Notes: generated from the sequence alone by a model not told the origin. Counted from the first letter of the stretch, positions 58,001-60,300 are shown. The stretch: 64,000 bases of DNA from Symbiodinium natans (GCA_905221605.1 CAJNDS010000724.1:724001-788000); one strand, 5' to 3'. Numbers and translations: made by a program.

Positions 58001-60300
58001 ACCATGAATTACAGGGGGGGAACCCTAAACCCAAATACTAAACAAAACCATGAACCACAGGAGGTGGGGGGATACTATTGCGGGGATGAGGCGGGGGGGG
58101 GGGGGGGGGGTAGCGTGAATGCTGGTGCACATAACAAATACCCTATAACCCCTAAAGACCTCTAAACCTAAACCCTAAACCCTGAACTTCCTTCATTCGT
58201 GCATTCACTGCGTTCATTCATTGATGTCAATATATACCTTATAAACCCTAAACCCTAAACCCTAAACCCTAAACCCTAAACCCTAAACCCTAAGCCCAAG
58301 GTCATGCTCCGGGGCTGTCTCCAGTCCGGCCTCAACGACAAGGCGCTGGCCGTGGCGCGGTGCGCCTACCACCTGCCGGAACCCTGGGTTGGCAGGGTTT
58401 AGGGTTTAGGGTTTAGGGTTTAGGGTTTAGGGTTTATAGGGTTTTTGCAGGGTTGTTGTAGGGTTTTTTGTAGGGTTCTTGTAGGGTATTTGTAGGGTTC
58501 TGGGTGACTTTTGTAGGGTTTATAAGGCTCATGGGACTTTTGTCGGCTTCGTGTAGGGTTTGTCAATTTAAGTGTAGGGTTTTTGTCGGATCTTTGTAGG
58601 GCTTCTGTAGGATTTTGTAGTGTGTTGTGGCGTTTGTGTAAGGTTTTTTTTTCGTCGGATTTTGCCAACCCTAACCTTGTGCGGATGAGGGCTTGAAGGT
58701 TTGCGGCCCCCCCCAAGCTTTCTGCAGGGTTTTGGGATGCTTTCGGTCACGACGATGGGGGTTCGGGTTAAGGTTTTAGATCGGGGCCTTTTTTTGGGGT
58801 TTCTGGCGTTTAGGGGTCTGAAAGGTTGGATTTGTAGAGGTTTGGGGTTTGTATTGCTAAGGGTCCTTACGGGAGGGGTTCGCGGGGGTAAGTTAGGGAA
58901 CCTTACAAAAGCTTCGGGAACCTTAGGGAGTAGTACGGAGTACTAGGGAACCATGGGTTACACACACACCCCTAAACCCCAAACCCCTAAACCCCAAAAC
59001 CCCCAAAACCCCCAAACCCCTAAACCCCTAAACCCCTAAACCCCTAAACCCTAAACACCAGCCTTATAATTACGCACCCTACAGTAGTGTTTAGGGATTT
59101 CGGGTTTAAACCCAAAACAGTAGCCTTGTAATTACGCACCCTACAGGTATCAGGGTGGGGCCCCCTTACTAAACTAACTGTAGTTAAGGGACTTATAACC
59201 TAACTTAGGGTCCTTATAACCCAATTTAGGGCCCTTATAACTCTACTTAGAACTAGGGGGCCCCACCCTGAGAGTGTTTAGGGATTTTGGGGGTTTGGAG
59301 CCGAGCCGATCTCCTGCCAAACCCAAGGCAGGGCCACTGCTTGCAAGAGACGCAGGGCGCGGCTCCAGGAGCCGGCGGCCCAGCGCTACCCAAAAAACCC
59401 CCCTTAGGATTTAGGGTTTAGGGTTTAGGGTTTAGGGTTTAGGGTTTAGGTTTTTGGGTTTAGGGTTTAGGGTTTAGGGATATATAGTGGTTTTTTTGTT
59501 TAGGGTTTAGGGTTTAGGGATATATAGTGGTTTTTTTGTTTAGGGTTTGGGGTTTATGGTTTAGGGTGCAGGGTCTAATTAGGGTCCTTGCGAGGTTTGC
59601 AGGGTGGTTCTACGGGTTTCACATACGTGTACTAGGTAAAGGGAAACTAGTACTAACCTGCAGGCAAAGAGAGTCCCGGCCCTAAACCGGAAACCCCTGA
59701 GCCTTAAACCCTAATCCCCACCCCTCAACCCCTAACCCCCTGAAACCCCTAATCCCTGTACCCTTGAAAGCTCGAAGCACACCCCCGAAACCCTGAGAAC
59801 CAAGATACCTACACCCTAAGCCCTGACCCCTAACCCCTAAACCCTAAGCCCTAAACCCTAAACCCTAAGCCCCAAACCTTAAACCCTAAACCCTAAACCC
59901 TAAACCCTAAACCCTGAGCCCCAACTCCACCAGGTCGAAGCACAGTGCCTGGAAGAGCTGCTGGGTGCTCTCGGCCCCTGCCACCAACGCGAGGTCCTCA
60001 TGAAGGCGGGTCGTGCTACTCAGAAGGGTTTAGGGTTAGGGTTAAGGGTTGAGGGGGCGTAGGACACTATGAATGCCTAAACGCCCTATCGAAGACCTAA
60101 ACCCTATATAGCAACGGCGGGGGTTCGGGTTTAGGACCCTAAACTCTCAACCGCATCTCGGAGCCGGGCATCCCGCGACAGACCCTAAACCCTAAACCCT
60201 CAACCCTCAACCCTCAACCCTAAACCCTAAACCCTGAACCCTAAACCCTCTCCAGGATCTCTACGAGCACCACGGCCTGTCAGTGTCTGCTCCTTCGCAG
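14440..60300 (+). CDS. PPR-domain protein gene, at least 47 tiny exons
   Basis: This is a hand-assembled gene for a P-class pentatricopeptide-repeat protein. The family binds RNA in plastids or mitochondria; that role here is inferred from the family. Exon 1 opens with a hydrophobic segment (MFALAAIIYLLSTRAFLV) followed by lysines, which could be a targeting or anchor sequence. Exons 3-4 give one PPR motif, and exons 12-44 give about 15 consecutive ones. Spliced motifs from exon 29 on are 35-37 residues long, the family norm, and each junction keeps phase. Introns 13-46 use GC (23), GT (8) and GA (3) donors. All end in AG, followed by G in 33 of 34 cases. About 2.4 kb is coding in ~46 kb. Almost every intron contains telomere-type repeats. 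Least certain are exons 1 and 6, the ends of 11 and 12 (a short exon between 12 and 13 may be missing) and the link across 20-26 kb. The 3' end is not fixed. Confidence 0.85.
14719..14778 (+). CDS. PPR gene exon 2
   Basis: After acceptor tttgcag the exon starts in phase 1 and encodes PEKLEPEDKRGREPPRKLW, a charged linker. GC donor (gcaagg), phase 1 out. A TTTAGGG array begins ~22 nt into the intron. Confidence 0.6.
15299..15352 (+). CDS. PPR gene exon 3
   Basis: Acceptor ccgcag (or cagcag, starting at 15302). It encodes EVQETSAVYHAILQHAK, the first helix of a PPR motif. GC donor (gccgct), phase 1 out. A CCCTAAA array precedes it and a TTTAGGG array follows. Confidence 0.75.
15491..15570 (+). 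repeat. Family D element (intron 3)
   Basis: It starts acagtcctcaagaggg and ends ttgaggactgtgagtata followed by ggggggaacatcccaag. The internal agtcctcaa / ttgaggact pair forms a hairpin. The same right end recurs at 44166-44241 and 52711-52764. Confidence 0.6.
15982..16089. repeat. (CT)n then (AG)n/(TA)n microsatellites
   Basis: A ct-dinucleotide run at ~15981-16026 is followed by a short gggttta interval and a gagaga/tatata run at ~16064-16089, so the two form an inverted CT/AG pair. Confidence 0.9.
16533..16581 (+). CDS. PPR gene exon 4
   Basis: Starts GC in phase 1, completing AGC, and encodes GDAEQALAALAALEA, the second helix of the motif begun in exon 3 (HAKSGDAEQAL across the junction). 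GT donor (gtgtct), phase 2 out. TTTAGGG text starts ~20 nt later. Confidence 0.8.
16582..18898. other. Intron 4: telomere-type blocks, no recognised gene
   Basis: TTTAGGG text occurs at 16600-16690, 17430-17460, 18060-18340 and 18590-18650. CCCTAAA text occurs at 17015-17109, 17220-17290 and 18790-18880. A candidate exon near 17310-17365 (DLHYWLEGSSSALKRIRSS) was seen, but no phase-compatible splice sites were found. Confidence 0.5.
18899..18943 (+). CDS. PPR gene exon 5
   Basis: Acceptor ctcaag. Phase 2 in completes AGG. It encodes NLMHQFMALSAFFD plus two bases. GC donor (gcgcct), phase 2 out. A run of ccctaaa precedes it. Confidence 0.7.
19033..19145. repeat. (TA)n-rich tract in intron 5
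   Basis: Alternating ta/tg and ata text with imperfect periodicity. It produces a tyrosine/isoleucine-rich open frame that is not a gene. Confidence 0.8.
19692..19761 (+). CDS. PPR gene exon 6
   Basis: Acceptor caaag. Phase 2 in gives GCG CGC across the junction. It encodes RVFEAAAAEASRWRSVQ, then ARGAPQ. GT donor (gtatgg) after 19761; a GC donor after 19743 would give the same phase. TTTAGGG repeats begin 6-7 nt into the intron. Confidence 0.65.
20253..20352. other. Assembly gap (100 N)
   Basis: Exactly 100 N bases, the usual fixed-size placeholder, flanked by ggaggtggg on the left and a C run followed by tccgctccgctcc on the right. The true length is unknown. Confidence 1.
20450..21560. 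repeat. Degenerate field of AAACCCTATAGGGTTT palindromes
   Basis: aaaccctatagggtt and variants (ttaaaccctacaggtttaa, gtagggttttaaccc) recur throughout, each close to its own reverse complement. Both strands of the telomere-like heptamer therefore meet head to head every ~50-100 bp. No exon is seen. Confidence 0.75.
22140..23640. repeat. AT-rich degenerate repeat field
   Basis: Composition changes abruptly: there are no telomere-type repeats and taatta/atttaaat text is abundant. A block starting aaatcctgaa, then a G run, then cagctcc...ccttctg, then atgaaggcccc and cagatttaaat, recurs near 22310, 22730, 22905 and 23240. It looks like an old tandem or nested repeat and is not coding. Confidence 0.7.
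23659..24360. repeat. Palindromic GCAGATT/CTCGAG satellite
   Basis: The array is built from caaatctgcgaatctgcg, the core ttttctcgag, and the complement aaaacgcagattcgcag, joined by gattggttggggctac spacers. The core is a perfect palindrome around ctcgag, so each ~60-120 bp unit can fold on itself and neighbouring units can cross-pair. Every frame on both strands is open for long stretches (peptides like SANLRFLEKNADF). This is a by-product of the repeat. Confidence 0.95.
25181..25468 (+). CDS. Coding-like segment of unknown origin in intron 6
   Basis: The frame from ATG 25181 (MANEVGQFSVGSEPCYVAEV ... EDTSWFHLLV) has normal amino-acid composition and ends near a possible donor (cag|gcc) before running into CCCTAAA repeats. 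At ~280 nt it is far longer than any PPR exon. It may be a nested gene fragment, a retrocopied piece or an exon of another gene. No family is recognised. Confidence 0.4.
25697..26070. repeat. Long octamer array (CCCCTAAA)n
   Basis: About 45 tandem octamers with only rare variants (cccctaac, acacctaa). It ends within a few bases of exon 7 and is the longest homogeneous array in the window. Confidence 0.97.
26076..26123 (+). CDS. PPR gene exon 7
   Basis: The octamer array runs to ccctag. Starting after this AG gives RGLASVHKTEKFLVLL in phase 0; later AGs at 26077 and 26079 would give phase 2 or 1. GC donor (gcgccc), phase 0 out, joins exon 8. Confidence 0.65.
26453..26596. repeat. Direct duplication of ~68 bp (intron 7)
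   Basis: tgagttgtggataatatggg and tgagttgtgggatagtatgg begin two copies. Each continues with atcccatgagtt, a gggttcagggtttcaggg stretch and tggagaagtctg. Confidence 0.85.
27290..27572. repeat. Serial telomere-like variants: accccctaacccc, aaaaccct, aaaccctact
   Basis: Adjacent homogeneous blocks of different variants lie side by side: ccccctaa (about 27300-27390), aaaaccct (27398-27470) and the 10-bp aaaccctact (27475-27550). Each is locally uniform, which suggests each variant expanded by its own slippage or copying event. Confidence 0.9.
27581..27647 (+). CDS. PPR gene exon 8
   Basis: Acceptor ccctaccag lies directly after a CCCTAAA run. It encodes VRGHSNDHVAMQVLVEDILA then QT, plus one base. 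GT donor (gtcgct), phase 1 out. TTTAGGG text appears ~35 nt into the intron. Confidence 0.8.
28805..28890. repeat. Small interspersed repeat related to 14255-14325
   Basis: cttggggaccaaattaaccc, agggttcatggtctat and gggtatatgaccccc match the layout of ccttgggcacaaaatgaacc, agggttcatggtctgc and ctatgacccctgc near 14255-14325, and a reversed copy near 5728-5820. Confidence 0.5.
29148..29218 (+). CDS. PPR gene exon 9
   Basis: Acceptor aaaaag. Phase 1 in completes GGC. It encodes TPLARSTLDALASQCSTASH then LSD, strongly GC3-biased. GT donor (gtaggg), phase 0 out. The intron enters TTTAGGG repeats almost at once. Confidence 0.8.
29874..29993 (-). mobile_element. 120-bp element, family A copy 2 (intron 9)
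   Basis: Same 120-bp element as at 7034, in reverse orientation (cagggtggggcccccttac ... ctagggggccccacccgg). The last bases of the right terminus and one internal ataa box are substituted. Family B copy 2 starts 8 bp downstream. Confidence 0.9.
30002..30093. mobile_element. Fold-back element, family B copy 2, with TTTAGGG loop
   Basis: Left arm gttggttagcagggaatgag and right arm cattccctactagccaac are inverted. The loop is TTTAGGG text (ttagggtttagggttcagtg). Compare 4646-4756, where the loop is unrelated. Confidence 0.7.
30296..30346 (+). CDS. PPR gene exon 10
   Basis: Acceptor ctcacag (followed by T, atypical). It encodes SRMVRTRGNRKAAKLLQ in phase 0. GA donor (gagcct) after CAG joins GAA of exon 11 (LLQ|EVLY). 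TTTAGGG text begins ~12 nt into the intron. Confidence 0.6.
30766..31798 (+). CDS. Intronless multi-span membrane protein gene nested in intron 10, frameshifted
   Basis: ATG 30766 opens MLEAVAPAMPEPQAKVEGDS and reads to ~30903. The likely continuation is in the next frame from FLACIVSHWTGRF to the stop at 31799. The switch falls on a T6 run (30904-30909); one T fewer joins the frames, so this is either a sequencing or assembly indel or an inactivating mutation. The product (~345 residues) has about four hydrophobic segments: GLISALMLTIVMPM, the MVFYVLGVFGFLAS region, the PYLLFMSGCFFAIPA region and the LVLLFLVGCIMVFIIIAVSY region. A soluble tail ends in LSQSELYQLARQ. I do not recognise the family. 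There are no introns and no telomere-type repeats over ~1.7 kb, unlike the host intron, so a retroposed cDNA is likely. No poly-A tail or spliced-leader relic was found. If read only in the second frame, the open frame extends from 30656. Confidence 0.75.
31916..32281 (+). CDS. Open frame of 121 codons downstream of the nested gene
   Basis: MMHSRGPLGSPEVCLFSGCY ... LVRSTPMLAAPAKM. It lies within the same repeat-free block and the same frame as the nested gene, so it may be 3' untranslated sequence, a second cistron-like fragment or chance. The opposite strand is also open (31972-32307). No family is recognised. Confidence 0.25.
   Translation: MMHSRGPLGSPEVCLFSGCYVCLRECEDLLHAHGAMPEGIEVLGLRYPICEYKAPLHIKDARRQLAMSTMCSMCIHHGCRFLDPLITRIVPLDTPCVEALRVVLLQELVRSTPMLAAPAKM
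32290..33329. other. Rest of intron 10, TTTAGGG text
   Basis: TTTAGGG array at 32698-32770, a CCCTAAA block at 32541-32590, then gggttta/tgtttgtagg degenerate text to 33240. No exon is seen. Confidence 0.5.
33330..33371 (+). CDS. PPR gene exon 11 (3' end uncertain)
   Basis: Acceptor ctgcag. Phase 0: EVLYARPPESLSAL. Possible donors are GC after 33365 or 33371 (both phase 0) and GT after 33382 (phase 2). It fits between exon 10 (AAKLLQ) and exon 12 (ARMISNF). Confidence 0.5.
33525..33663. mobile_element. Family F element abutting exon 12
   Basis: Left end ctacatgggcccttaatacg and right end aagggcccatacgaagaatc then catgcaactacccg share the inverted core tatgggccctt. Related pieces occur near 9945-10035, 25503-25665, 26880-26985, 27165-27235 and 61965-62050. 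The right end runs into the acceptor region of exon 12. Confidence 0.55.
33676..33750 (+). CDS. PPR gene exon 12
   Basis: Acceptor gcgcag; an upstream AG at 33663 would add KLAQ in frame. It encodes ARMISNFGKDGNLHAALDIF then EKLKD, a clear PPR helix pair. The 3' end is ambiguous: GC donor after 33750 (phase 0) or GT (gtaagc) after 33766 (phase 1). The expected ~8-residue loop before VYNCLL is missing, so a short exon may lie between 12 and 13. Confidence 0.75.
34552..34620 (+). CDS. PPR gene exon 13
   Basis: Acceptor agcaag follows a CCCTAAA run. It encodes VYNCLLDACIECRDLPRALD then FFQ in phase 0. GT donor (gtgcga). Confidence 0.92.
35376..35430 (+). CDS. PPR gene exon 14
   Basis: Acceptor gagccag. 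Phase 0: EMKAASLADVVSYNTIMK plus G. GC donor (gcacgg), phase 1 out. The junction with exon 13 reads DFFQEMKAA, the canonical end of a PPR second helix. Confidence 0.92.
35820..35957. mobile_element. Family C element followed by a decayed family A half (intron 14)
   Basis: Left end acttggaggttcaggggacc and right end accatgaacctccaag are inverted. Directly downstream (to ~36060) is agttataagtagagttatag ... gtaagggggcccc, a diverged right part of family A, so two element families are adjacent or nested here. Confidence 0.65.
36299..36407. repeat. CCCTAAA array upstream of exon 15
   Basis: About 15 near-perfect units in the C-rich orientation. Confidence 0.97.
36470..36522 (+). CDS. PPR gene exon 15
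   Basis: Acceptor gcgtgag. Phase 1 in completes GGC (TIMK|G). It encodes HLGVGDTQAAHRIFSTP. GC donor (gcatac), phase 0 out. Confidence 0.8.
37184..37222 (+). CDS. PPR gene exon 16
   Basis: Acceptor tgttcag, the only acceptor among exons 14-47 not followed by G. It encodes IMASSRLKDDTRF in phase 0. GC donor (gcccaa). It supplies the loop before VTYHALL. Confidence 0.65.
37373..37407 (+). CDS. PPR gene exon 17
   Basis: Acceptor gctgag. VTYHALLNAII plus CA. GC donor (gccgct), phase 2 out. Confidence 0.9.
37795..37825 (+). CDS. PPR gene exon 18
   Basis: Acceptor accaag. Phase 2 in completes CAG. KGDRSAAWRL. GT donor (gtgagc). The junction reads NAIIQKGDRSAAW. Confidence 0.88.
37851..38076. mobile_element. 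Family B copy 3 split by TTTAGGG and TA/G tracts (intron 18)
   Basis: Left arm actgttggttagcaggga and right arm ttccctgctaaccaac are the same as in copies 1 and 2. Between them are ~80 bp of TTTAGGG text, a (TA)n run, a G run and ataggg text, so the element has grown from ~110 to 226 bp. Confidence 0.75.
38356..38564. mobile_element. Family C element (intron 18)
   Basis: Left end acttggagcttcatgggtac, right end ccctgaacctccaagt. The interior contains GGGTTTAGGGG text and agcctactatggcctacttg. Confidence 0.6.
38805..38857 (+). CDS. PPR gene exon 19
   Basis: Acceptor ggaaag. DMQNKGIGANTITCTIL plus CT. GC donor (gcgcct), phase 2 out. Confidence 0.9.
39045..39080 (+). CDS. PPR gene exon 20
   Basis: Acceptor cgccag. 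Phase 2 in completes CTG. KSISGRSHGTE plus AT. GC donor (gctgct), phase 2 out, giving ATG with exon 21 (GTEMKILEL). An alternative GA donor three bases earlier drops the M. Confidence 0.8.
39526..39571 (+). CDS. PPR gene exon 21
   Basis: Acceptor tagaag. KILELGDASGLPMDE. GC donor (gcgcct), phase 0. TTTAGGG text begins ~30 nt later. Confidence 0.88.
39634..39753 (+). mobile_element. 120-bp element, family A copy 3 (intron 21)
   Basis: Almost identical to the copy at 7034, in the same orientation, exactly 120 bp, with TA on both flanks (cta|cagg ... cctg|taa). Confidence 0.95.
40132..40245. repeat. (AAACCCTCC)n array
   Basis: About 12 tandem 9-bp units aaaccctcc, one missing a base, changing abruptly to canonical ccctaaa at ~40243. 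It gives a repetitive TLQ/SKP open frame that is not a gene. Confidence 0.95.
40344..40408 (+). CDS. PPR gene exon 22
   Basis: Acceptor tatggag. VLFGAFADASIRCGNLKLHL then G, plus GA. GC donor (gcgggc), phase 2 out. PMDE|VLF is the join to exon 21. Confidence 0.9.
40849..40897 (+). CDS. PPR gene exon 23
   Basis: Acceptor cctaag. Phase 2 in completes GAG. LWDRFKKVTSGPKPVQ. GC donor (gcaccg), phase 0. Confidence 0.87.
41491..41553 (+). CDS. PPR gene exon 24
   Basis: Acceptor gcaagag. VSGPTYGSMMKAFGQAHDVP then R. GC donor (gcaggg), phase 0. CCCTAAA precedes and GGGGTTTAGGG text follows. Confidence 0.93.
42252..42287 (+). CDS. PPR gene exon 25
   Basis: Acceptor caccgag. VKDLWNHMSACK. GT donor (gtgtct), phase 0. 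Confidence 0.92.
42909..42947 (+). CDS. PPR gene exon 26
   Basis: Acceptor gagccag. VKLTAVTLGCMVE. GC donor (gcatcg), phase 0. TTTAGGG text starts ~20 nt later. Confidence 0.92.
43311..43352 (+). CDS. PPR gene exon 27
   Basis: Acceptor gcagag. ALVANNNVGEAWQI. GT donor (gtgctg), phase 0. The join CMVE|ALVANNN is typical PPR text. Confidence 0.92.
43883..43976. mobile_element. Fold-back element with perfect 16-bp ends (family B-like, intron 27)
   Basis: ctggttcttcgtaggg and ccctacgaagaaccag are perfect inverted ends. The interior gaatgagggaatggggtacc is shared with family B, but the outer ends differ from gttggttag. Confidence 0.75.
44013..44045 (+). CDS. PPR gene exon 28
   Basis: Acceptor acgttag. 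VNDIWAKDEQR. GT donor (gtccgg), phase 0. Confidence 0.88.
44166..44241 (+). repeat. Family D element (intron 28)
   Basis: agtccttaatagggattata and ccccattaaggact form a hairpin, followed by the right end gggggaacatcccaa. Confidence 0.65.
44530..44634. mobile_element. Fold-back element (intron 28)
   Basis: gggaggatccaaaaagta and ttctttttgaatcctccca are inverted around gtagcatagggtgctcttgg. No related copy was found in the window. Confidence 0.5.
45292..45360 (+). CDS. PPR gene exon 29
   Basis: Acceptor acccaag lies directly after CCCTAAAC. DLVNTVIYSTIVKGFTMSRQ then HDK. GC donor (gcgcct), phase 0. Confidence 0.94.
45379..45530 (+). mobile_element. Family E copy with internal TTTAGGG array (intron 29)
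   Basis: tggtgctttactgtaa and gatccttagcctttttgggt through tatagctaccctgctaagtg match the intact ~112-bp copies at 51711 and 63297. At ~45394-45448 a TTTAGGG/TTTCGGG array replaces the few bases (ctttata or ctttaga) found at that point in the other copies. Confidence 0.8.
46002..46028 (+). CDS. PPR gene exon 30 (27-nt microexon)
   Basis: Acceptor gctgccag. VVAIYREMK. GT donor (gtgcgg). It joins HDK|VVAIYREMK|ERGIACN, giving a motif of exactly 35 residues with exons 29 and 31. Confidence 0.92.
46463..46491 (+). CDS. PPR gene exon 31 (29 nt)
   Basis: Acceptor tgcgcag. ERGIACNTI plus AC. GT donor (gtgccc), phase 2 out. Confidence 0.9.
46804..46906. mobile_element. Fold-back element with TTTAGGG loop (intron 31)
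   Basis: acttgggccccaaagtccct and ggggtactttggggcccaag are inverted. The loop is gggtttaattcggctttagg and more TTTAGGG text. Confidence 0.7.
47101..47129 (+). CDS. PPR gene exon 32 (29 nt)
   Basis: Acceptor ccatgag. Phase 2 in completes ACG. YNTMLNALA plus C. GC donor (gcctgg), phase 1 out. A GAGAGC microsatellite starts ~15 nt into the intron. Confidence 0.9.
47656..47784. repeat. Long CCCTAAA array (intron 32)
   Basis: About 18 near-perfect 7-bp units in the C-rich orientation, the longest canonical heptamer run in the window. Confidence 0.97.
48331..48675. repeat. Poly-G tract with scattered T (about 345 bp)
   Basis: Almost only G, broken by single T and rare C or A. It is extremely strand-asymmetric and able to form G-quadruplexes. 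It generates very long glycine- or proline-rich frames on both strands that are artefacts. Assembly accuracy here is doubtful. Confidence 0.97.
48931..48968 (+). CDS. PPR gene exon 33
   Basis: Acceptor tttccccag. Phase 1 in completes CGA. CGMMHEVPQLLE. GA donor (gagccc), phase 0. It joins ALAR|CGMMHEV. Confidence 0.92.
49350..49412 (+). CDS. PPR gene exon 34
   Basis: Acceptor ttcgccag. DMRDSDPPVQPDIVTYSTIV then K. GC donor (gcgcag), phase 0. It spans the end of one PPR motif and the start of the next. Confidence 0.95.
49648..49776. mobile_element. Family C element (intron 34)
   Basis: Left end acttggaggttcatggtact, right end accatgaaccttcaag. The interior contains ttataaccctacttataata and its inverse ttataagtagggttataagt, so it is foldable over most of its length. 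Confidence 0.75.
50005..50028 (+). CDS. PPR gene exon 35 (24-nt microexon)
   Basis: Acceptor gccgcag. GYCMAGDV. GC donor (gctggg). It fills the gap TIVK|GYCMAGDV|DKAFALL exactly. Confidence 0.92.
50528..50630. repeat. 55-bp direct duplication (intron 35)
   Basis: ctacccggttaccgctaagc and ctaccctgttaccgctaagc start two copies, offset 55 bp, both ending near gtggtttag or gtggcttag. Confidence 0.85.
50940..51016 (+). repeat. Family D element (intron 35)
   Basis: taatcttgattatagtaggg, a G run, then ccctaataaggactgtagaa and aaggaggaacagccca. It ends 49 bp before exon 36. Confidence 0.5.
51066..51125 (+). CDS. PPR gene exon 36
   Basis: Acceptor gctaag. DKAFALLKEMRKSNAVTPDE. GC donor (gcgctg), phase 0. 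Confidence 0.94.
51711..51823 (+). mobile_element. Family E element, intact copy 1 (intron 36)
   Basis: ctttgtggtactttactgta ... gggtttattgggtttcctat ... tatagctaccctcctgagtg and cagccaag. Near-identical to 63297-63408 over its full length. Confidence 0.9.
52198..52218 (+). CDS. PPR gene exon 37 (21-nt microexon)
   Basis: Acceptor gctgcgag. VLYNSLL. GC donor (gcggcc). It joins TPDE|VLYNSLL|DGCAKQ. With its neighbours it makes a motif of exactly 35 residues. It is the smallest exon found. Confidence 0.9.
52553..52614 (+). repeat. Family D element, partial (intron 37)
   Basis: agggattcttgtatccccta, tctcattaaggactgttcgt, then acaagggggaacatccc. CCCTAAA repeats start at the very next base. Confidence 0.6.
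52711..52764 (+). repeat. Family D element, partial (intron 37)
   Basis: aacccaattagaatccctat, gaaggactgttagtataagg, then gggaacatccta. It directly follows a CCCTAAA array, so this array is bracketed by two family D right halves. Confidence 0.6.
52917..52985 (+). CDS. PPR gene exon 38
   Basis: Acceptor atctgag. DGCAKQSRVDEALSLLEEMK then TQG. GT donor (gtcgca), phase 0. Confidence 0.96.
53203..53258 (+). CDS. PPR gene exon 39
   Basis: Acceptor cctttcag. VVPSNYTLSILCKLLGRA plus AG. GC donor (gcgcaa), phase 2 out. Confidence 0.95.
54058..54177 (-). mobile_element. 120-bp element, family A copy 4 (intron 39)
   Basis: Reverse orientation, exactly 120 bp, TA on both flanks (gta|cagg ... cctg|tac). 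One C-to-T change in the right terminus (ggcctcaccctg). Confidence 0.95.
54635..54677 (+). CDS. PPR gene exon 40
   Basis: Acceptor gtggccag. Phase 2 in completes AGG. RLDQACSLVQSFTQ. The preferred end is a GA donor (gagctg) after CAG, giving FTQ|EYGFK. A GT donor nine bases on would break the frame of exon 41. Confidence 0.88.
55114..55140 (+). CDS. PPR gene exon 41 (27-nt microexon)
   Basis: Acceptor cgccag. EYGFKANIQ. GC donor (gcaggg), phase 0. Confidence 0.88.
56005..56076 (+). CDS. PPR gene exon 42
   Basis: Acceptor aagccag. VYTCLMQACIHNRQCHRVLT then LHDQ. GC donor (gccatt), phase 0. Confidence 0.94.
56475..56519 (+). CDS. PPR gene exon 43
   Basis: Acceptor gttgccag. VVKGGSCSPDEKTYT. 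GC donor (gcaccg), phase 0. A G run and then TTTAGGG text follow. Confidence 0.94.
56802..57440. repeat. Three tandem copies of a ~155-bp core with growing TTTAGGG spacers (intron 43)
   Basis: The core starts ggggcttagttcctctatgg at ~56802, 57022 and 57271 and runs through cttttcgggcttgctgcctg and gcagccgactgtcttgaggt to ttttagagtttaggg. The separators are TTTAGGG arrays of different length, which accounts for the 220- versus 249-bp spacing. Confidence 0.92.
57470..57900. other. Purine-rich, repeat-free island in intron 43
   Basis: A/G-rich on the + strand, without telomere-type repeats. Three minus-strand frames are open across it (for example 57449-57925), but none looks like a conserved protein. 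The + strand has a 36-codon frame from ~57501 (MNKNSIGCFEAVKQRTSQAS). It could be a decayed insertion. Function unknown. Confidence 0.35.
58301..58378 (+). CDS. PPR gene exon 44
   Basis: Acceptor gcccaag lies directly after CCCTAAG. VMLRGCLQSGLNDKALAVAR then CAYHLP. GA donor (gaaccc), phase 0. TTTAGGG array from ~18 nt into the intron. Confidence 0.92.
59151..59270 (-). mobile_element. 120-bp element, family A copy 5 (intron 44)
   Basis: Reverse orientation, exactly 120 bp. Flanks are tat and aga, so no TA duplication is preserved. A few internal substitutions (actaaactaac, cttagaactag). Confidence 0.93.
59332..59382 (+). CDS. PPR gene exon 45
   Basis: Acceptor aaggcag. GHCLQETQGAAPGAGGP, a low-complexity linker after the last PPR motif. 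GC donor (gcgcta), phase 0. Confidence 0.75.
59934..60005 (+). CDS. PPR gene exon 46
   Basis: Acceptor ccaccag. VEAQCLEELLGALGPCHQRE then VLMK. GC donor (gcgggt), phase 0. Confidence 0.85.
60256..60300 (+). CDS. PPR gene exon 47
   Basis: Acceptor ctctccag lies directly after CCCTAAACCCT. DLYEHHGLSVSAPSQ. GC donor (gcgcaa), phase 0. Confidence 0.82.
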
